5,716 nt of DNA from Lachnoclostridium phytofermentans. Its GTDB lineage: Bacteria > Bacillota > Clostridia > Lachnospirales > Lachnospiraceae. The stretch's first letter is position 1. Each line of letters opens with the position of its first letter. The stretch lies in contig DPVV01000174.1 of NCBI GenBank assembly GCA_003526525.1, positions 1 to 5,716 on the forward strand, read 5' to 3'. Under the pieces are notes generated by a model. It was not told the origin of the DNA. It made no database searches and saw only the letters and a program-made list of their open reading frames with translations. Shown here in pieces: positions 1 to 5,716 of the stretch. The translations under genes and the position numbers were made by a program.

Positions 1-27
1 CTCAAAGTCTGCAGGCTATGGAAAGGC

Positions 28-597
28 ATGGTTATTGATATGACAGAAAGCGATGCAATCAAATTATTTAAATCATTGGCGGATAAATCAAGGTTGATGA
101 TTTTAAAATCATTGGCAGAGCAGCCAATGTATGTAGAACTTTTAGCCAAGCGTCTTAATTTGACTCCACCAACGATATCGTTTCATCTTAAAAAATGAGA
201 AGAAGCGGGTGTGGTAAATTCTAAGAAAGAACAATACTATACAATATATTCGTTAAAAGAATCTATCTTAAACGCTAAAATATTAGATATTATTAAAGAA
301 GAATCTAGTGAGAAGGAAGTTCAAGAGGAACGGGAAGAGCAATATCATAAGAAGGTAATTGAAAGTTTCTTTGAGTATGGAAAGTTAAAGTCAATTCCTG
401 TTCAGAGAAAGAAGAAGCGCATCATCCTAGATGAGATAGCGAAAGCATTTGAATCTGGTAGAATTTACACGGAGAGAGAAGTCAATATAACAATCGCGGA
501 TTATCATGATGATTTTTGTACTATAAGAAGAGATATGATATCGGAGAAAATTTTGACCCGAAATGAAAAGGGGTACCAATTAATAAAAAAAGATTAG
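28..597 (+). pseudogene. ArsR-type winged-helix regulator with C-terminal DUF2087 domain, interrupted by an in-frame TGA
   Basis: Read through the stop, the frame gives about 189 residues. Residues 10-63 form an ArsR-like winged helix (LFKSLADKSRLMILKSL, then a helix-turn-helix with TPPTISFHLKK). Residues about 123-187 match DUF2087: a basic KKKR start, an acidic-aromatic stretch ending IYTEREVN, then DFCTIRRDMI and a GYQL end. Family members of this kind are DNA-binding repressors or activators of unknown ligand. Codon 57 (196-198) is TGA where relatives have leucine in the conserved HLKKLEEAG(L/V)V segment; TTA to TGA needs one base change. Both sides lie in the same frame, so this is a nonsense change, not a frameshift. 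The part after the stop could only be made separately from GTG at 211, which has a weak RBS and would lack the recognition helix. Start is uncertain: ATG at 28 or 40 fits the family, but the frame is open to the window edge and neither ATG has a well-spaced RBS. Confidence 0.82.
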
Positions 598-658
598 TGT
601 TATGTTTTTCATAATATGAAAGCATACTTCACGAACTTTTCCTTGTCATGAATAATTA

Positions 659-689
659 GGCTGGTACTTATGCACCAGCCCAATTTTTT
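659..689 (+). terminator. Intrinsic terminator after the ArsR-type gene
   Basis: A perfect 7-bp stem (GGCTGGT at 659-665 with ACCAGCC at 674-680) closes an 8-base loop and is followed by CAA and six T residues (684-689). It lies 62 bases after the regulator's stop codon. On the minus strand the same stem is preceded by an A-rich tract and followed by TAATTATT, so it could also weakly stop transcripts coming from rhaA, which otherwise has no obvious terminator of its own. Confidence 0.8.
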
Positions 690-705
690 ATCAATAATTG
701 AGAAG

Positions 706-819
706 AACATTCCCCCTCAAAGCGTTTCAACGCGTAGGTGGTGAGATGAATTCTCACGCGGATTGAGGCGTGTATAACCCCCGCTGCTTACCACATCCGT
801 CCGCAGATATGGTAATGTT
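706..819. other. GC-rich, highly foldable intergenic block; possible structured RNA or mobile-element end
   Basis: This stretch has about 57% G+C over 712-804, against AT-rich flanks, and no credible ORF. Complementary arms seen directly are: AACATT (706-711) with AATGTT (814-819), closing the whole block; CCTCAA (715-720) with TTGAGG (763-768); GCGT (722-725) with ACGC (730-733) around a TTCA loop; GTGAGA (741-746) with TCTCAC (752-757) around a 5-base loop; and TTACCA (788-793) with TGGTAA (810-815), which shares two bases with the closing stem. Further possible contacts are GTGGT (738-742) with ACCAC (790-794) and GCGGA (758-762) with TCCGC (800-804). The overall look is a multibranched RNA, reminiscent of RNAs linked to IS200/IS605-type or IscB (HEARO) elements, but no transposase or nuclease gene is nearby and I cannot assign a family. 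The transcribed strand is unknown. It could also be part of the rhaA 3' untranslated region. Confidence 0.45.
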
Positions 820-845
820 ACAAAATATTATAAAAAATTAGTACT

Positions 846-2096
846 CTACTGTCTCTTTAATAAAACTTCTTCTTCGTATAGAGAAACCGTTGCGTACCAC
901 TCTTCTTTTACAGGTACATTATTTACTTCACAGAAATAATCCCAAATATCACCGAATGGATAAGATTTTAACTCTTCTTGTTGCATTAATAATTCTGTAA
1001 ATTTTCCTTCGTTCTGAAGTTTCTTTAACTTATCGTTTGGTGTTAATAATGCATATAATAAGGATTTTTGTAAATTTCTCATACCAATTGTCCATGCTGC
1101 AACACGGTTAATGCTTGCATCAAAGAAGTCAAGTGCTAAAATAACACGGTCAAGTGCATCATTTCTGATTACTTCTTTTGCAATTTCTCTCGTTTCATCA
1201 TCAAATAAGACAACATGGTCACTATCCCAACGAACTGGTCTTGTTACATGAAGTGCGATTTTATCTGCAAATAATAACATTGAAGAAATCTTATCAGATA
1301 CCACCTCTGTCGGATGGTAATGTCCATTATCCATAAGACTTAAGATTCCATTCTTTGCAGCATAGTTAATGCAGAATTCACTAGAACCTACAGTGTAAGA
1401 CTCTACACCTATACCAAATACCTTAGATTCTAGAGCAACGATAACCTTATTCCTATCATAATCAATGCTAAGAATCTGATCGAGAGAATCTTTAAAGCGT
1501 GCTCTTGGAGAAAGGCGATCCGCTGGAATATCCTTATATCCATCTGGAATCCAGATATTCATAACACATGGCTGACCTAATTCCGTTGCAAAATACTCAG
1601 AGATGCGAACACAAGCTTTTCCATGGTCAATCCAGAACTTACGGATTTCCTCATCTGGAGAGGAAAGAGTAAATTGTCCTGCCTTTGGATGGGAGAAGAA
1701 AGTTGGATTAAAATCTAAACCAAGCCCTCTCTTCTTCGCAAACTCTACCCATTTTGCAAAGTGTTTTGGCTCTAACTTATCACGGTCAGCAAACTCACCT
1801 TTTTCAAATATTGCATAATTAGCATGTAGGTTAATTTTATGTTTTCCAGGTACCAAGGATAATACCATATCGATATCCGCCATTAACTCTTCTGGTGTTC
1901 TTGCCTTTCCAGGATAACTTCCTGTTGCCTGGATTCCACCGGATAAAGGTCCATCGTTATCAAATCCCGTTACATCATCTCCCTGCCAGCAGTGCATCGA
2001 AATTGAAATTCCCTTTAGCGTTTCTAATGCCTTGTCGGTGTCAACACCAAGCTTACCATAAATCTGTTTTGACATTTCATATCTTTCTTTTATCAT
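846..2096 (-). CDS. rhaA: L-rhamnose isomerase (EC 5.3.1.14)
   Basis: This cytoplasmic metal-dependent isomerase interconverts L-rhamnose and L-rhamnulose, the first step of the phosphorylating rhamnose pathway. The protein is close to the E. coli and Bacillus RhaA in length (416 residues from this start; E. coli 419). The [10 protein letters not shown] block lies at residues 33-42. Residues matching the known E. coli metal and active-site positions are all present: E223, K225, D256, H259, H283, D291, D293 and D323 (E. coli E234, K236, D267, H270, H294, D302, D304, D334, a constant offset). The start at 2096 is preferred because GAGGG (2106-2102) sits five bases upstream. An in-frame ATG at 2108 would add MREN, but its RBS is poor. 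It follows rhaB with 24 bases between (12 if 2108 is used), so the two are almost certainly co-transcribed and may be translationally coupled. It ends with TAG. No rhaD follows. Confidence 0.96.
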   Translation of the reverse strand: MIKERYEMSKQIYGKLGVDTDKALETLKGISISMHCWQGDDVTGFDNDGPLSGGIQATGSYPGKARTPEELMADIDMVLSLVPGKHKINLHANYAIFEKGEFADRDKLEPKHFAKWVEFAKKRGLGLDFNPTFFSHPKAGQFTLSSPDEEIRKFWIDHGKACVRISEYFATELGQPCVMNIWIPDGYKDIPADRLSPRARFKDSLDQILSIDYDRNKVIVALESKVFGIGVESYTVGSSEFCINYAAKNGILSLMDNGHYHPTEVVSDKISSMLLFADKIALHVTRPVRWDSDHVVLFDDETREIAKEVIRNDALDRVILALDFFDASINRVAAWTIGMRNLQKSLLYALLTPNDKLKKLQNEGKFTELLMQQEELKSYPFGDIWDYFCEVNNVPVKEEWYATVSLYEEEVLLKRQ

Positions 2097-2101
2097 ATTT
2101 T

Positions 2102-2106
2102 CCCTC
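2102..2106 (-). promoter_or_regulatory. RBS deciding the rhaA start
   Basis: GAGGG on the minus strand lies five bases before the ATG at 2096. It overlaps the first codons of the longer reading from ATG 2108, whose own upstream sequence (AAGAGCAGAA) is a weaker match, so the shorter protein is the better call. Confidence 0.55.
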
Positions 2107-2120
2107 ATTTCTGCTCTTAC

Positions 2121-3524
2121 TTAAGCTTCAAATTTCTTAATTTCAAAGGATTCAAATACTGCTTCTCTTGCCACTGAAACAGAATCGAATACCTTCGTAC
2201 CAATCATCTGTGCTAATATATTTCCTATCGCTGTTGCTTCTGTAGGACCTGCGTATACTGTTTTCCCAGTAGCTTTTGCTGTTAATTCGTTTAGATACTG
2301 AGCATTACAACCACCACCTACGATATGAATACTGTCATATTGATACTGCGATAGTTTCTCAAGTTCTTCTATTGTCCTACCATAACATTCTGCCAAGCTT
2401 TGATAGATAACGGTAGCAATTTCTCCTGGTGTTTGAGGAACTTTTTGATTGGTTACTTCACAATACGTTTTAATTGACTGGATCATACTATCCGGAGCAA
2501 GGAAACTATCATCATTGACATCGACACGGGATGGAAAATCATTGCATTCACCAGCCATTTCACAAAGTTTTGCAAAGGAGTATTCATCATGATATTCCTT
2601 CTTCACAGATTGAATCATCCAAAGTCCCATAATATTTTTTAAGTAACGGAAGCGATAATCAAATCCACCCTCGTTTGTTAAGTTTGCTAGACGACTTTCT
2701 TCTGAGCAATCTGCCTTTCTTTGTTCAATCCCCATGAGAGACCAGGTACCTGAACTTATGTATAACGTTTGTTCTTCGTTGCTTGGTACCGATAATACTG
2801 CAGAGCCTGTATCATGTGTTGCCGGAAGCATAACTGTTAAATCAAATCCTATTTCTTTCCTTATCTCCTCGGTTACTGGGCCAAGTACGTCTCCTGCAGT
2901 TCGTAACTCCTTGAAGATTTCCGTTGGATAACCGAGACTAGAAATCAATTCATAATCCCACTGTTTTGTATTTGGATTTACCAATTGTGTTGTTGTTGCA
3001 TTTGTATACTCTACCGCTTTTTTACCGGTTAGCAAGAAGTTAAAGTAGTCTGGTATTAATAAAAAATCTTTGCCTCTCTCTAAATATTCCGGATATAGCT
3101 GCTTTAATGCCATCAATTGATATATTGAGTTAAATGGCTGCTTTTGAATACCAGTTCTCGCATATAAGTCCTTCTCACTAATTACTTGATATACGAATTC
3201 CTCTATCCCTTTGGTACGATCATCTCGATACCCTACGGTATTTCCAAGAATCTGATCTTTTTCATCCAATAAAACAAAATCTACACCCCAGGTGTCAATT
3301 CCCATGAAACTTGGAATTTTCCCAATCTCTTTACACTTTTTAAGACCTTTTTTAATCTCATCAAACAAATATGGTACATCCCAGCACAATTCACCATCTT
3401 TTTTTGATAACTCATTGGAAAAACGATGTACTTCTTCTAATACAATTTTTCCATCTGCAAGCCATCCTAAGATATGTCTTCCACTAGATGCTCCAATGTC
3501 TACTGCTAGATAATAAGTTGTCAA
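2121..3524 (-). CDS. rhaB: L-rhamnulokinase (EC 2.7.1.5)
   Basis: This cytoplasmic FGGY-family kinase uses ATP to convert L-rhamnulose to L-rhamnulose 1-phosphate, acting directly after RhaA. The 467-residue protein aligns along its length with E. coli RhaB (somewhat over 480 residues). Visible signatures are the N-terminal phosphate loop DIGASSGR (9-16), GIDTWGVDFVLLD (75-87), YTNATTTQLVN (173-183), the catalytic-base region THDTGSAV with D238, SSGTWSLMG (257-265), TNEGG and KNIMGLW (296-302), and the C-terminal nucleotide-binding HIVGGGC (400-406). The start is TTG: an AAAGGGGG tract lies seven bases upstream, there is no ATG just upstream in frame, and the first internal methionine is residue 74, inside the conserved first domain. 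It is the first gene of the rhaB-rhaA unit, reversed from the simple pathway order. It ends with TAA. Confidence 0.95.
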   Translation of the reverse strand: MTTYYLAVDIGASSGRHILGWLADGKIVLEEVHRFSNELSKKDGELCWDVPYLFDEIKKGLKKCKEIGKIPSFMGIDTWGVDFVLLDEKDQILGNTVGYRDDRTKGIEEFVYQVISEKDLYARTGIQKQPFNSIYQLMALKQLYPEYLERGKDFLLIPDYFNFLLTGKKAVEYTNATTTQLVNPNTKQWDYELISSLGYPTEIFKELRTAGDVLGPVTEEIRKEIGFDLTVMLPATHDTGSAVLSVPSNEEQTLYISSGTWSLMGIEQRKADCSEESRLANLTNEGGFDYRFRYLKNIMGLWMIQSVKKEYHDEYSFAKLCEMAGECNDFPSRVDVNDDSFLAPDSMIQSIKTYCEVTNQKVPQTPGEIATVIYQSLAECYGRTIEELEKLSQYQYDSIHIVGGGCNAQYLNELTAKATGKTVYAGPTEATAIGNILAQMIGTKVFDSVSVAREAVFESFEIKKFEA

Positions 3525-3531
3525 TATGTAA

Positions 3532-3539
3532 CCCCCTTT
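3532..3539 (-). promoter_or_regulatory. RBS supporting the TTG start of rhaB
   Basis: AAAGGGGG on the minus strand lies seven bases before TTG at 3524-3522. It is an imperfect Shine-Dalgarno (GGGGG rather than GGAGG) but the only purine-rich tract nearby, and its spacing fits TTG initiation. Confidence 0.65.
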
Positions 3540-3581
3540 ACCTTGTATGAATCTCTTGGATACAGTGGACTATTATCGTCC

Positions 3582-3617
3582 TATATACATTATAATAATG
3601 AGCAAGGAGAAAAATAA
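3582..3617 (-). promoter_or_regulatory. Likely promoter of the rhaBA operon
   Basis: A perfect TATAAT occurs on the minus strand at 3594-3589. With a 17-base spacer the -35 position would be TTATTT (3617-3612), a poor match, which suggests dependence on an activator. The predicted start near 3582 gives a leader of about 58 bases. That RNA would begin with a small hairpin (GGAC at 3581-3578 with GTCC at 3570-3567). A weak inverted repeat TGTAT/ATACA (3544-3548 and 3560-3564) further down the leader could be a protein-binding site. The -10 is strong; the rest is inference. Confidence 0.45.
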
Positions 3618-3643
3618 GGACGTATCTTCTAATAGCTACGTCC
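3610..3643 (-). terminator. Intrinsic terminator upstream of rhaB, possibly bidirectional
   Basis: A perfect 7-bp stem (GGACGTA at 3618-3624, TACGTCC at 3637-3643) has a 12-base loop. On the minus strand it is followed by TTATTTTT (3617-3610); on the plus strand it is followed by G and five T residues (3645-3649). It lies just upstream of the rhaB TATAAT box, so its likely job is to block read-through from the kinase gene. If a promoter lay further upstream it would instead act as a leader terminator; I see no convincing promoter there. Confidence 0.65.
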
Positions 3644-3730
3644 GTTTTTGCAGAATATACTGCTTGTATGGTATAAGGGTGATTCCCTCAATCTCGCATC
3701 AGTTTTGGATTATCAATTTATGAATAAGTA

Positions 3731-3766
3731 AAAGCCATGGGACTGTTTCTTTTATCCCATGGCTTT
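3731..3766 (-). terminator. Long terminator hairpin after the FGGY kinase gene
   Basis: A perfect 12-bp stem (AAAGCCATGGGA at 3731-3742 with TCCCATGGCTTT at 3755-3766) closes a 12-base loop, and pairing can extend outward past a one-base bulge. On the minus strand the stem runs into a TTTTACTTATT tract. It lies about 95 bases beyond the kinase stop codon. The T tract is imperfect, so some read-through is possible, which may explain the second hairpin downstream. Confidence 0.7.
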
Positions 3767-3860
3767 ACTATATCTAAAGATGTATTTCAATACAAGCTAT
3801 AAATTTATCTCTTGAACTGAAGCGAATAACCATTCAATATATATGAACTTTCATGAATAA

Positions 3861-5459
3861 CTATAATATCTCTACTGCTTTTCGTTCAATTTCAAGTCCT
3901 TTGGTGTATCGTTTGATAAACTGCTCAAAACCTTCTACATCCTTCGGATCTGGCTGCATCCTGCTACCTGTTTTTCCTTGGAATACATTTTTCAAAAGAT
4001 ACTCATCTAAGGACTGACCTTCCTCCTTATGAATCATATAAGAAGCCAAAATTGCAATTCCCCACGCTCCGCCTTCTCCAGCAGTCTCCATAACAGACAC
4101 AGGTACATTAATTGCACCAGCCATAATCTTTTGACCAACATCTTTTGTTTTAAATAATCCACCATGGCCAAAAATCTCATCCAACTGTACCTGCTCTTGT
4201 TTTAACAGGATATCAAGACCTATCTTTAAAGCACCAAGTGCTGTAAATAGATGAACTCTCATAAAGTTTGCAAGGTTAAACTTACTCTCCGGTGTCCTTA
4301 CAAACAACGGGCGACCTTCTTCAAAATGCGTAATATGTTCTCCAGAAAAATAATTGTATGCGAGTAATCCTCCACACTCTGCATCGCCTTCTAATGCCTT
4401 ATTATATAACGTAGAGAATATCTTTGACATATCAGCTTCCATGCCCATTGCCACAGCAAATTCTTTGAAGATAGAAACCCAAGCATTCAAATCAGAAGTA
4501 CAGTTATTGCAGTGCACCATTGCAACAAGATCTCCGCTTGGTGTTGTCACAAGGTCAATTTCTTCGTAAACTTTTGAAAGCTCTTTTTCTAGTACTGCCA
4601 TTGCAAATACGGATGTACCAGCGGATACATTACCAGTTCTTCTCGCAACACTATTGGTCGCTACCATACCCGTTCCAGCATCACCTTCCGGTGGACAAAG
4701 AGGAATTCCTGCTTTTAATTTTCCTGAAACATCAAGAAGTTTTGCTCCTTCTTCCGATAATACTCCTGCAAAATCTCCTGCAACTAGTACTTTCGGTAAA
4801 ATATCTTCTATTTTCCAAGTATATTCATTAGAGACAATTAGTTCATTAAACTGAGCTAACATTACTTTATTAAAATCCTTAGTTTTTATATCTATCGGAA
4901 ACATTCCAGATGCTTCTCCGACTCCTAACACTTTTTTACCTGTTAGCTTCCAGTGAATATATCCTGCTAATGTTGTTAGGAAACTAATGTTCTTCACATG
5001 AGATTCCTTATTTAAGATAGCCTGATATAGATGGGCAATACTCCAACGTTGTGGTATTTGATACTGAAATACTTTGGTCAACTGTTCGGATGCTGGTCCT
5101 GTTATAGTATTTCTCCAGGTACGAAATGGTACAAGTAACTCTTCACTTTCATCAAAAGCCATATAACCATGCATCATACCACTAAAGCCAATTGCTCCAA
5201 TTGTTGTAAGTTCCACATCATACTTATTCTTAACATCGCTTACCATCTGTCCATAACTATCCTGAACGCCTCTCCAGATATCATCCAGATGATAGGTCCA
5301 TACATTATCAATATATTGATTTTCCCAATCATGGCTTCCTGATGCAATTGGTTCATTTTCTTCATTCACTAAAACAGCTTTTATTCTAGTAGAACCAAGT
5401 TCAATTCCAAGTGTCGTTTTTCCCATAAGAATCGCATCCTTAAAGTGTTCCATACCCAT
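3861..5459 (-). CDS. FGGY-family carbohydrate kinase, probable ketopentose (L-ribulose-type) kinase
   Basis: This is a 532-residue cytoplasmic ATP-dependent sugar kinase. FGGY signatures in order are the first phosphate loop [13 protein letters not shown] (18-30), [16 protein letters not shown] (88-103), the substrate-side FRTWRN (112-117), [15 protein letters not shown] (176-190), the catalytic-base segment PPEGDAGTG with D260, [12 protein letters not shown] (276-287), and C-terminal GHGGLF (431-436) followed by [10 protein letters not shown] (458-467). It belongs to a divergent subfamily of about 530 residues found in Clostridia and Bacteroidetes, often labelled xylulokinase or ATPase and, from memory, often beside arabinose genes. 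L-ribulokinase is therefore my best guess and D-xylulokinase the main alternative. It is clearly different from the neighbouring RhaB. Residue 20 is Glu where classical FGGY kinases have Asp. The start at 5459 has AGGAGG six bases upstream (5471-5466). It ends with TAG and appears to be monocistronic, with its own promoter and terminator. No araA or araD is in the window. Confidence 0.88.
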   Translation of the reverse strand: MGMEHFKDAILMGKTTLGIELGSTRIKAVLVNEENEPIASGSHDWENQYIDNVWTYHLDDIWRGVQDSYGQMVSDVKNKYDVELTTIGAIGFSGMMHGYMAFDESEELLVPFRTWRNTITGPASEQLTKVFQYQIPQRWSIAHLYQAILNKESHVKNISFLTTLAGYIHWKLTGKKVLGVGEASGMFPIDIKTKDFNKVMLAQFNELIVSNEYTWKIEDILPKVLVAGDFAGVLSEEGAKLLDVSGKLKAGIPLCPPEGDAGTGMVATNSVARRTGNVSAGTSVFAMAVLEKELSKVYEEIDLVTTPSGDLVAMVHCNNCTSDLNAWVSIFKEFAVAMGMEADMSKIFSTLYNKALEGDAECGGLLAYNYFSGEHITHFEEGRPLFVRTPESKFNLANFMRVHLFTALGALKIGLDILLKQEQVQLDEIFGHGGLFKTKDVGQKIMAGAINVPVSVMETAGEGGAWGIAILASYMIHKEEGQSLDEYLLKNVFQGKTGSRMQPDPKDVEGFEQFIKRYTKGLEIERKAVEIL

Positions 5460-5465
5460 ACCATT

Positions 5466-5471
5466 CCTCCT
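5466..5471 (-). promoter_or_regulatory. Strong RBS of the FGGY kinase
   Basis: AGGAGG on the minus strand is six bases from ATG at 5459 and twelve from the next in-frame ATG at 5453, which decides for the upstream start. An out-of-frame ATG (5464-5462) lies between them. Confidence 0.85.
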
Positions 5472-5501
5472 AAATTATGTATCCTTAATAGTTCACACAG
5501 T

Positions 5502-5564
5502 ATTATGAAAATCTAAATTTTTTTATAATCAGTTTTTACGAAAACCTAGAGATATTTTCATAAT
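5502..5564. repeat. 11-bp perfect inverted repeat in the kinase leader
   Basis: ATTATGAAAAT (5502-5512) and ATTTTCATAAT (5554-5564) are exact reverse complements separated by 41 bases, about 52 bp centre to centre, close to five helical turns. They lie between the predicted transcription start and the kinase RBS. They could be paired operator half-sites for a looping or dimeric regulator, or the base of a long leader stem. AT-rich composition makes chance occurrence possible. Confidence 0.5.
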
Positions 5565-5573
5565 TAATTTTAC

Positions 5574-5588
5574 GGTGCAAAAAGCGCC
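5574..5588. other. Small hairpin near the 5' end of the kinase transcript
   Basis: GGTGC (5574-5578) pairs with GCGCC (5584-5588), with one G-U pair on the plus strand, around a loop of five A residues. On the plus strand it is followed by TTTT and looks like a weak terminator, but no plus-strand gene precedes it. On the minus strand it lies about 11-25 bases after the predicted start and could stabilise the mRNA 5' end; there the mismatch becomes C-A and the stem is weaker. Confidence 0.35.
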
Positions 5589-5605
5589 TTTTATTATCTT
5601 ATTTC

Positions 5606-5634
5606 ATTATATCTAAAAATAAGAAAGGATACAA
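5606..5634 (-). promoter_or_regulatory. Likely promoter of the FGGY kinase gene
   Basis: On the minus strand TTGTAT (5634-5629) and a perfect TATAAT (5611-5606) are separated by exactly 17 bases. The -35 matches the sigma-A consensus only in TTG. Transcription would start near 5599, giving a leader of about 140 bases. I recognise no known riboswitch in that leader. Confidence 0.6.
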
Positions 5635-5654
5635 CTGACTTTTAATGAGCTATC

Positions 5655-5664
5655 TTGTACGTAC
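5655..5664. promoter_or_regulatory. Candidate AraR-like operator
   Basis: TTGTACGTAC contains the 8-bp palindrome GTACGTAC and matches the core of the Bacillus AraR operator (TTGTACGTACAA type). The right-hand flank departs from consensus, being TTT rather than AAA. It lies about 21 bp upstream of the predicted -35 of the kinase promoter. If real, it supports arabinose control and a role as an L-ribulokinase. The position upstream of the promoter would fit a distal operator, or control of a divergent gene outside the window. Confidence 0.4.
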
Positions 5665-5694
5665 TTTCCACTTTATTTTCATCAAACTTCCACG

Positions 5695-5714
5695 TGCATG
5701 ATTTAACGCATGCA
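5695..5714. repeat. Short inverted repeat at the window edge
   Basis: TGCATG (5695-5700) and CATGCA (5709-5714) are reverse complements around an 8-base spacer. It may be a protein-binding site or chance; the sequence beyond is not visible. Confidence 0.25.
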
Positions 5715-5716
5715 AA

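Larger units (their letters stand above)
3525..3860. other. 336-base intergenic region between the FGGY kinase and rhaB
   Basis: No credible gene is seen here on either strand. In minus-strand order it holds about 95 bases of kinase 3' untranslated sequence, a long terminator hairpin (3731-3766), about 85 unremarkable bases, a second terminator hairpin (3618-3643), a likely rhaB promoter with TATAAT at 3594-3589, and the rhaB leader. Small 4-bp inverted repeats at 3650-3663 (GCAG/CTGC) and around AGGGTGATTCCCT are too weak to call. Confidence 0.7.

Noticed and set aside
196..198. TGA as selenocysteine, tryptophan, or a programmed frameshift at the AAAAAA run before it
   Set aside because: The position is a structural leucine in the family, not Cys or Trp. 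Tryptophan in the other genes is encoded by TGG in standard-code ORFs. Both sides share one frame, and shifting -1 or +1 reaches a stop within about ten codons.
706..819. CRISPR array or group II intron end
   Set aside because: There are no direct repeats with spacers, and I could not find a domain V-like hairpin or an intron-encoded protein nearby.
1603..2140. Plus-strand ORFs opposite rhaA
   Set aside because: They are antisense to a strongly conserved enzyme, show no recognisable domain, and have the look of shadow frames.
3577..3643. Classical attenuator with mutually exclusive stems in front of rhaB
   Set aside because: The competing GGACG arm lies after the terminator and its T tract, so it cannot prevent the terminator from forming during transcription, and a TATAAT box lies between them.
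4354..4854. Plus-strand ORFs opposite the FGGY kinase
   Set aside because: They overlap each other and the well-supported kinase frame, with low-complexity leucine- or serine-rich translations and no family signature.
5578..5593. Catabolite-response (cre) site around the AAAAGCGCCTTTT-like sequence
   Set aside because: The symmetry is broken by an extra C and the outer TG...CA bases of the cre consensus are missing on one side.

Overview
The window looks like a low-G+C Firmicute, most probably a plant-sugar-fermenting member of Clostridia (Lachnospiraceae / Lachnoclostridium-like). The reasons are AT-rich intergenic DNA, AGGAGG-type ribosome binding sites, Clostridia-like protein sequences and catabolic genes for plant-derived deoxy- and pentose sugars. 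The species call is inference from the sequence alone.

Layout. (1) About 28-597, plus strand: a regulator of the ArsR winged-helix plus DUF2087 type, split by an in-frame TGA at 196-198 exactly where the family has a leucine. It is followed by an intrinsic terminator (659-689). (2) 690-845: a convergent intergenic gap holding a compact, GC-rich (about 57% by hand count), highly foldable block at 706-819 that no protein gene explains. (3) 846-3524, minus strand: rhaB then rhaA, two core enzymes of L-rhamnose catabolism, closely spaced and probably co-transcribed. rhaB starts at TTG behind a purine-rich RBS. (4) 3525-3860: a 336-base gap with two tandem minus-strand terminator hairpins and a likely rhaB promoter. 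(5) 3861-5459, minus strand: a 532-residue FGGY-family sugar kinase, not close to rhamnulokinase and probably acting on a ketopentose such as L-ribulose. (6) 5460-5716: its promoter region, with a TATAAT box, a long leader, an 11-bp perfect inverted repeat and an upstream TTGTACGTAC site resembling an AraR operator half.

How the genes work together. RhaA isomerises L-rhamnose to L-rhamnulose and RhaB phosphorylates it to L-rhamnulose 1-phosphate. The aldolase (RhaD) that would cleave this to DHAP and lactaldehyde is not in the window, nor are a rhamnose transporter or a specific rhamnose regulator. The FGGY kinase appears to be its own transcription unit, insulated from rhaBA by terminators. 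The broken ArsR-type gene converges on rhaA and need not be related functionally.

The most interesting items are the in-frame stop in the otherwise conserved regulator, the structured GC-rich block at 706-819 (possibly a mobile-element-associated RNA or its remnant), and the AraR-like site and inverted repeat in front of the FGGY kinase.
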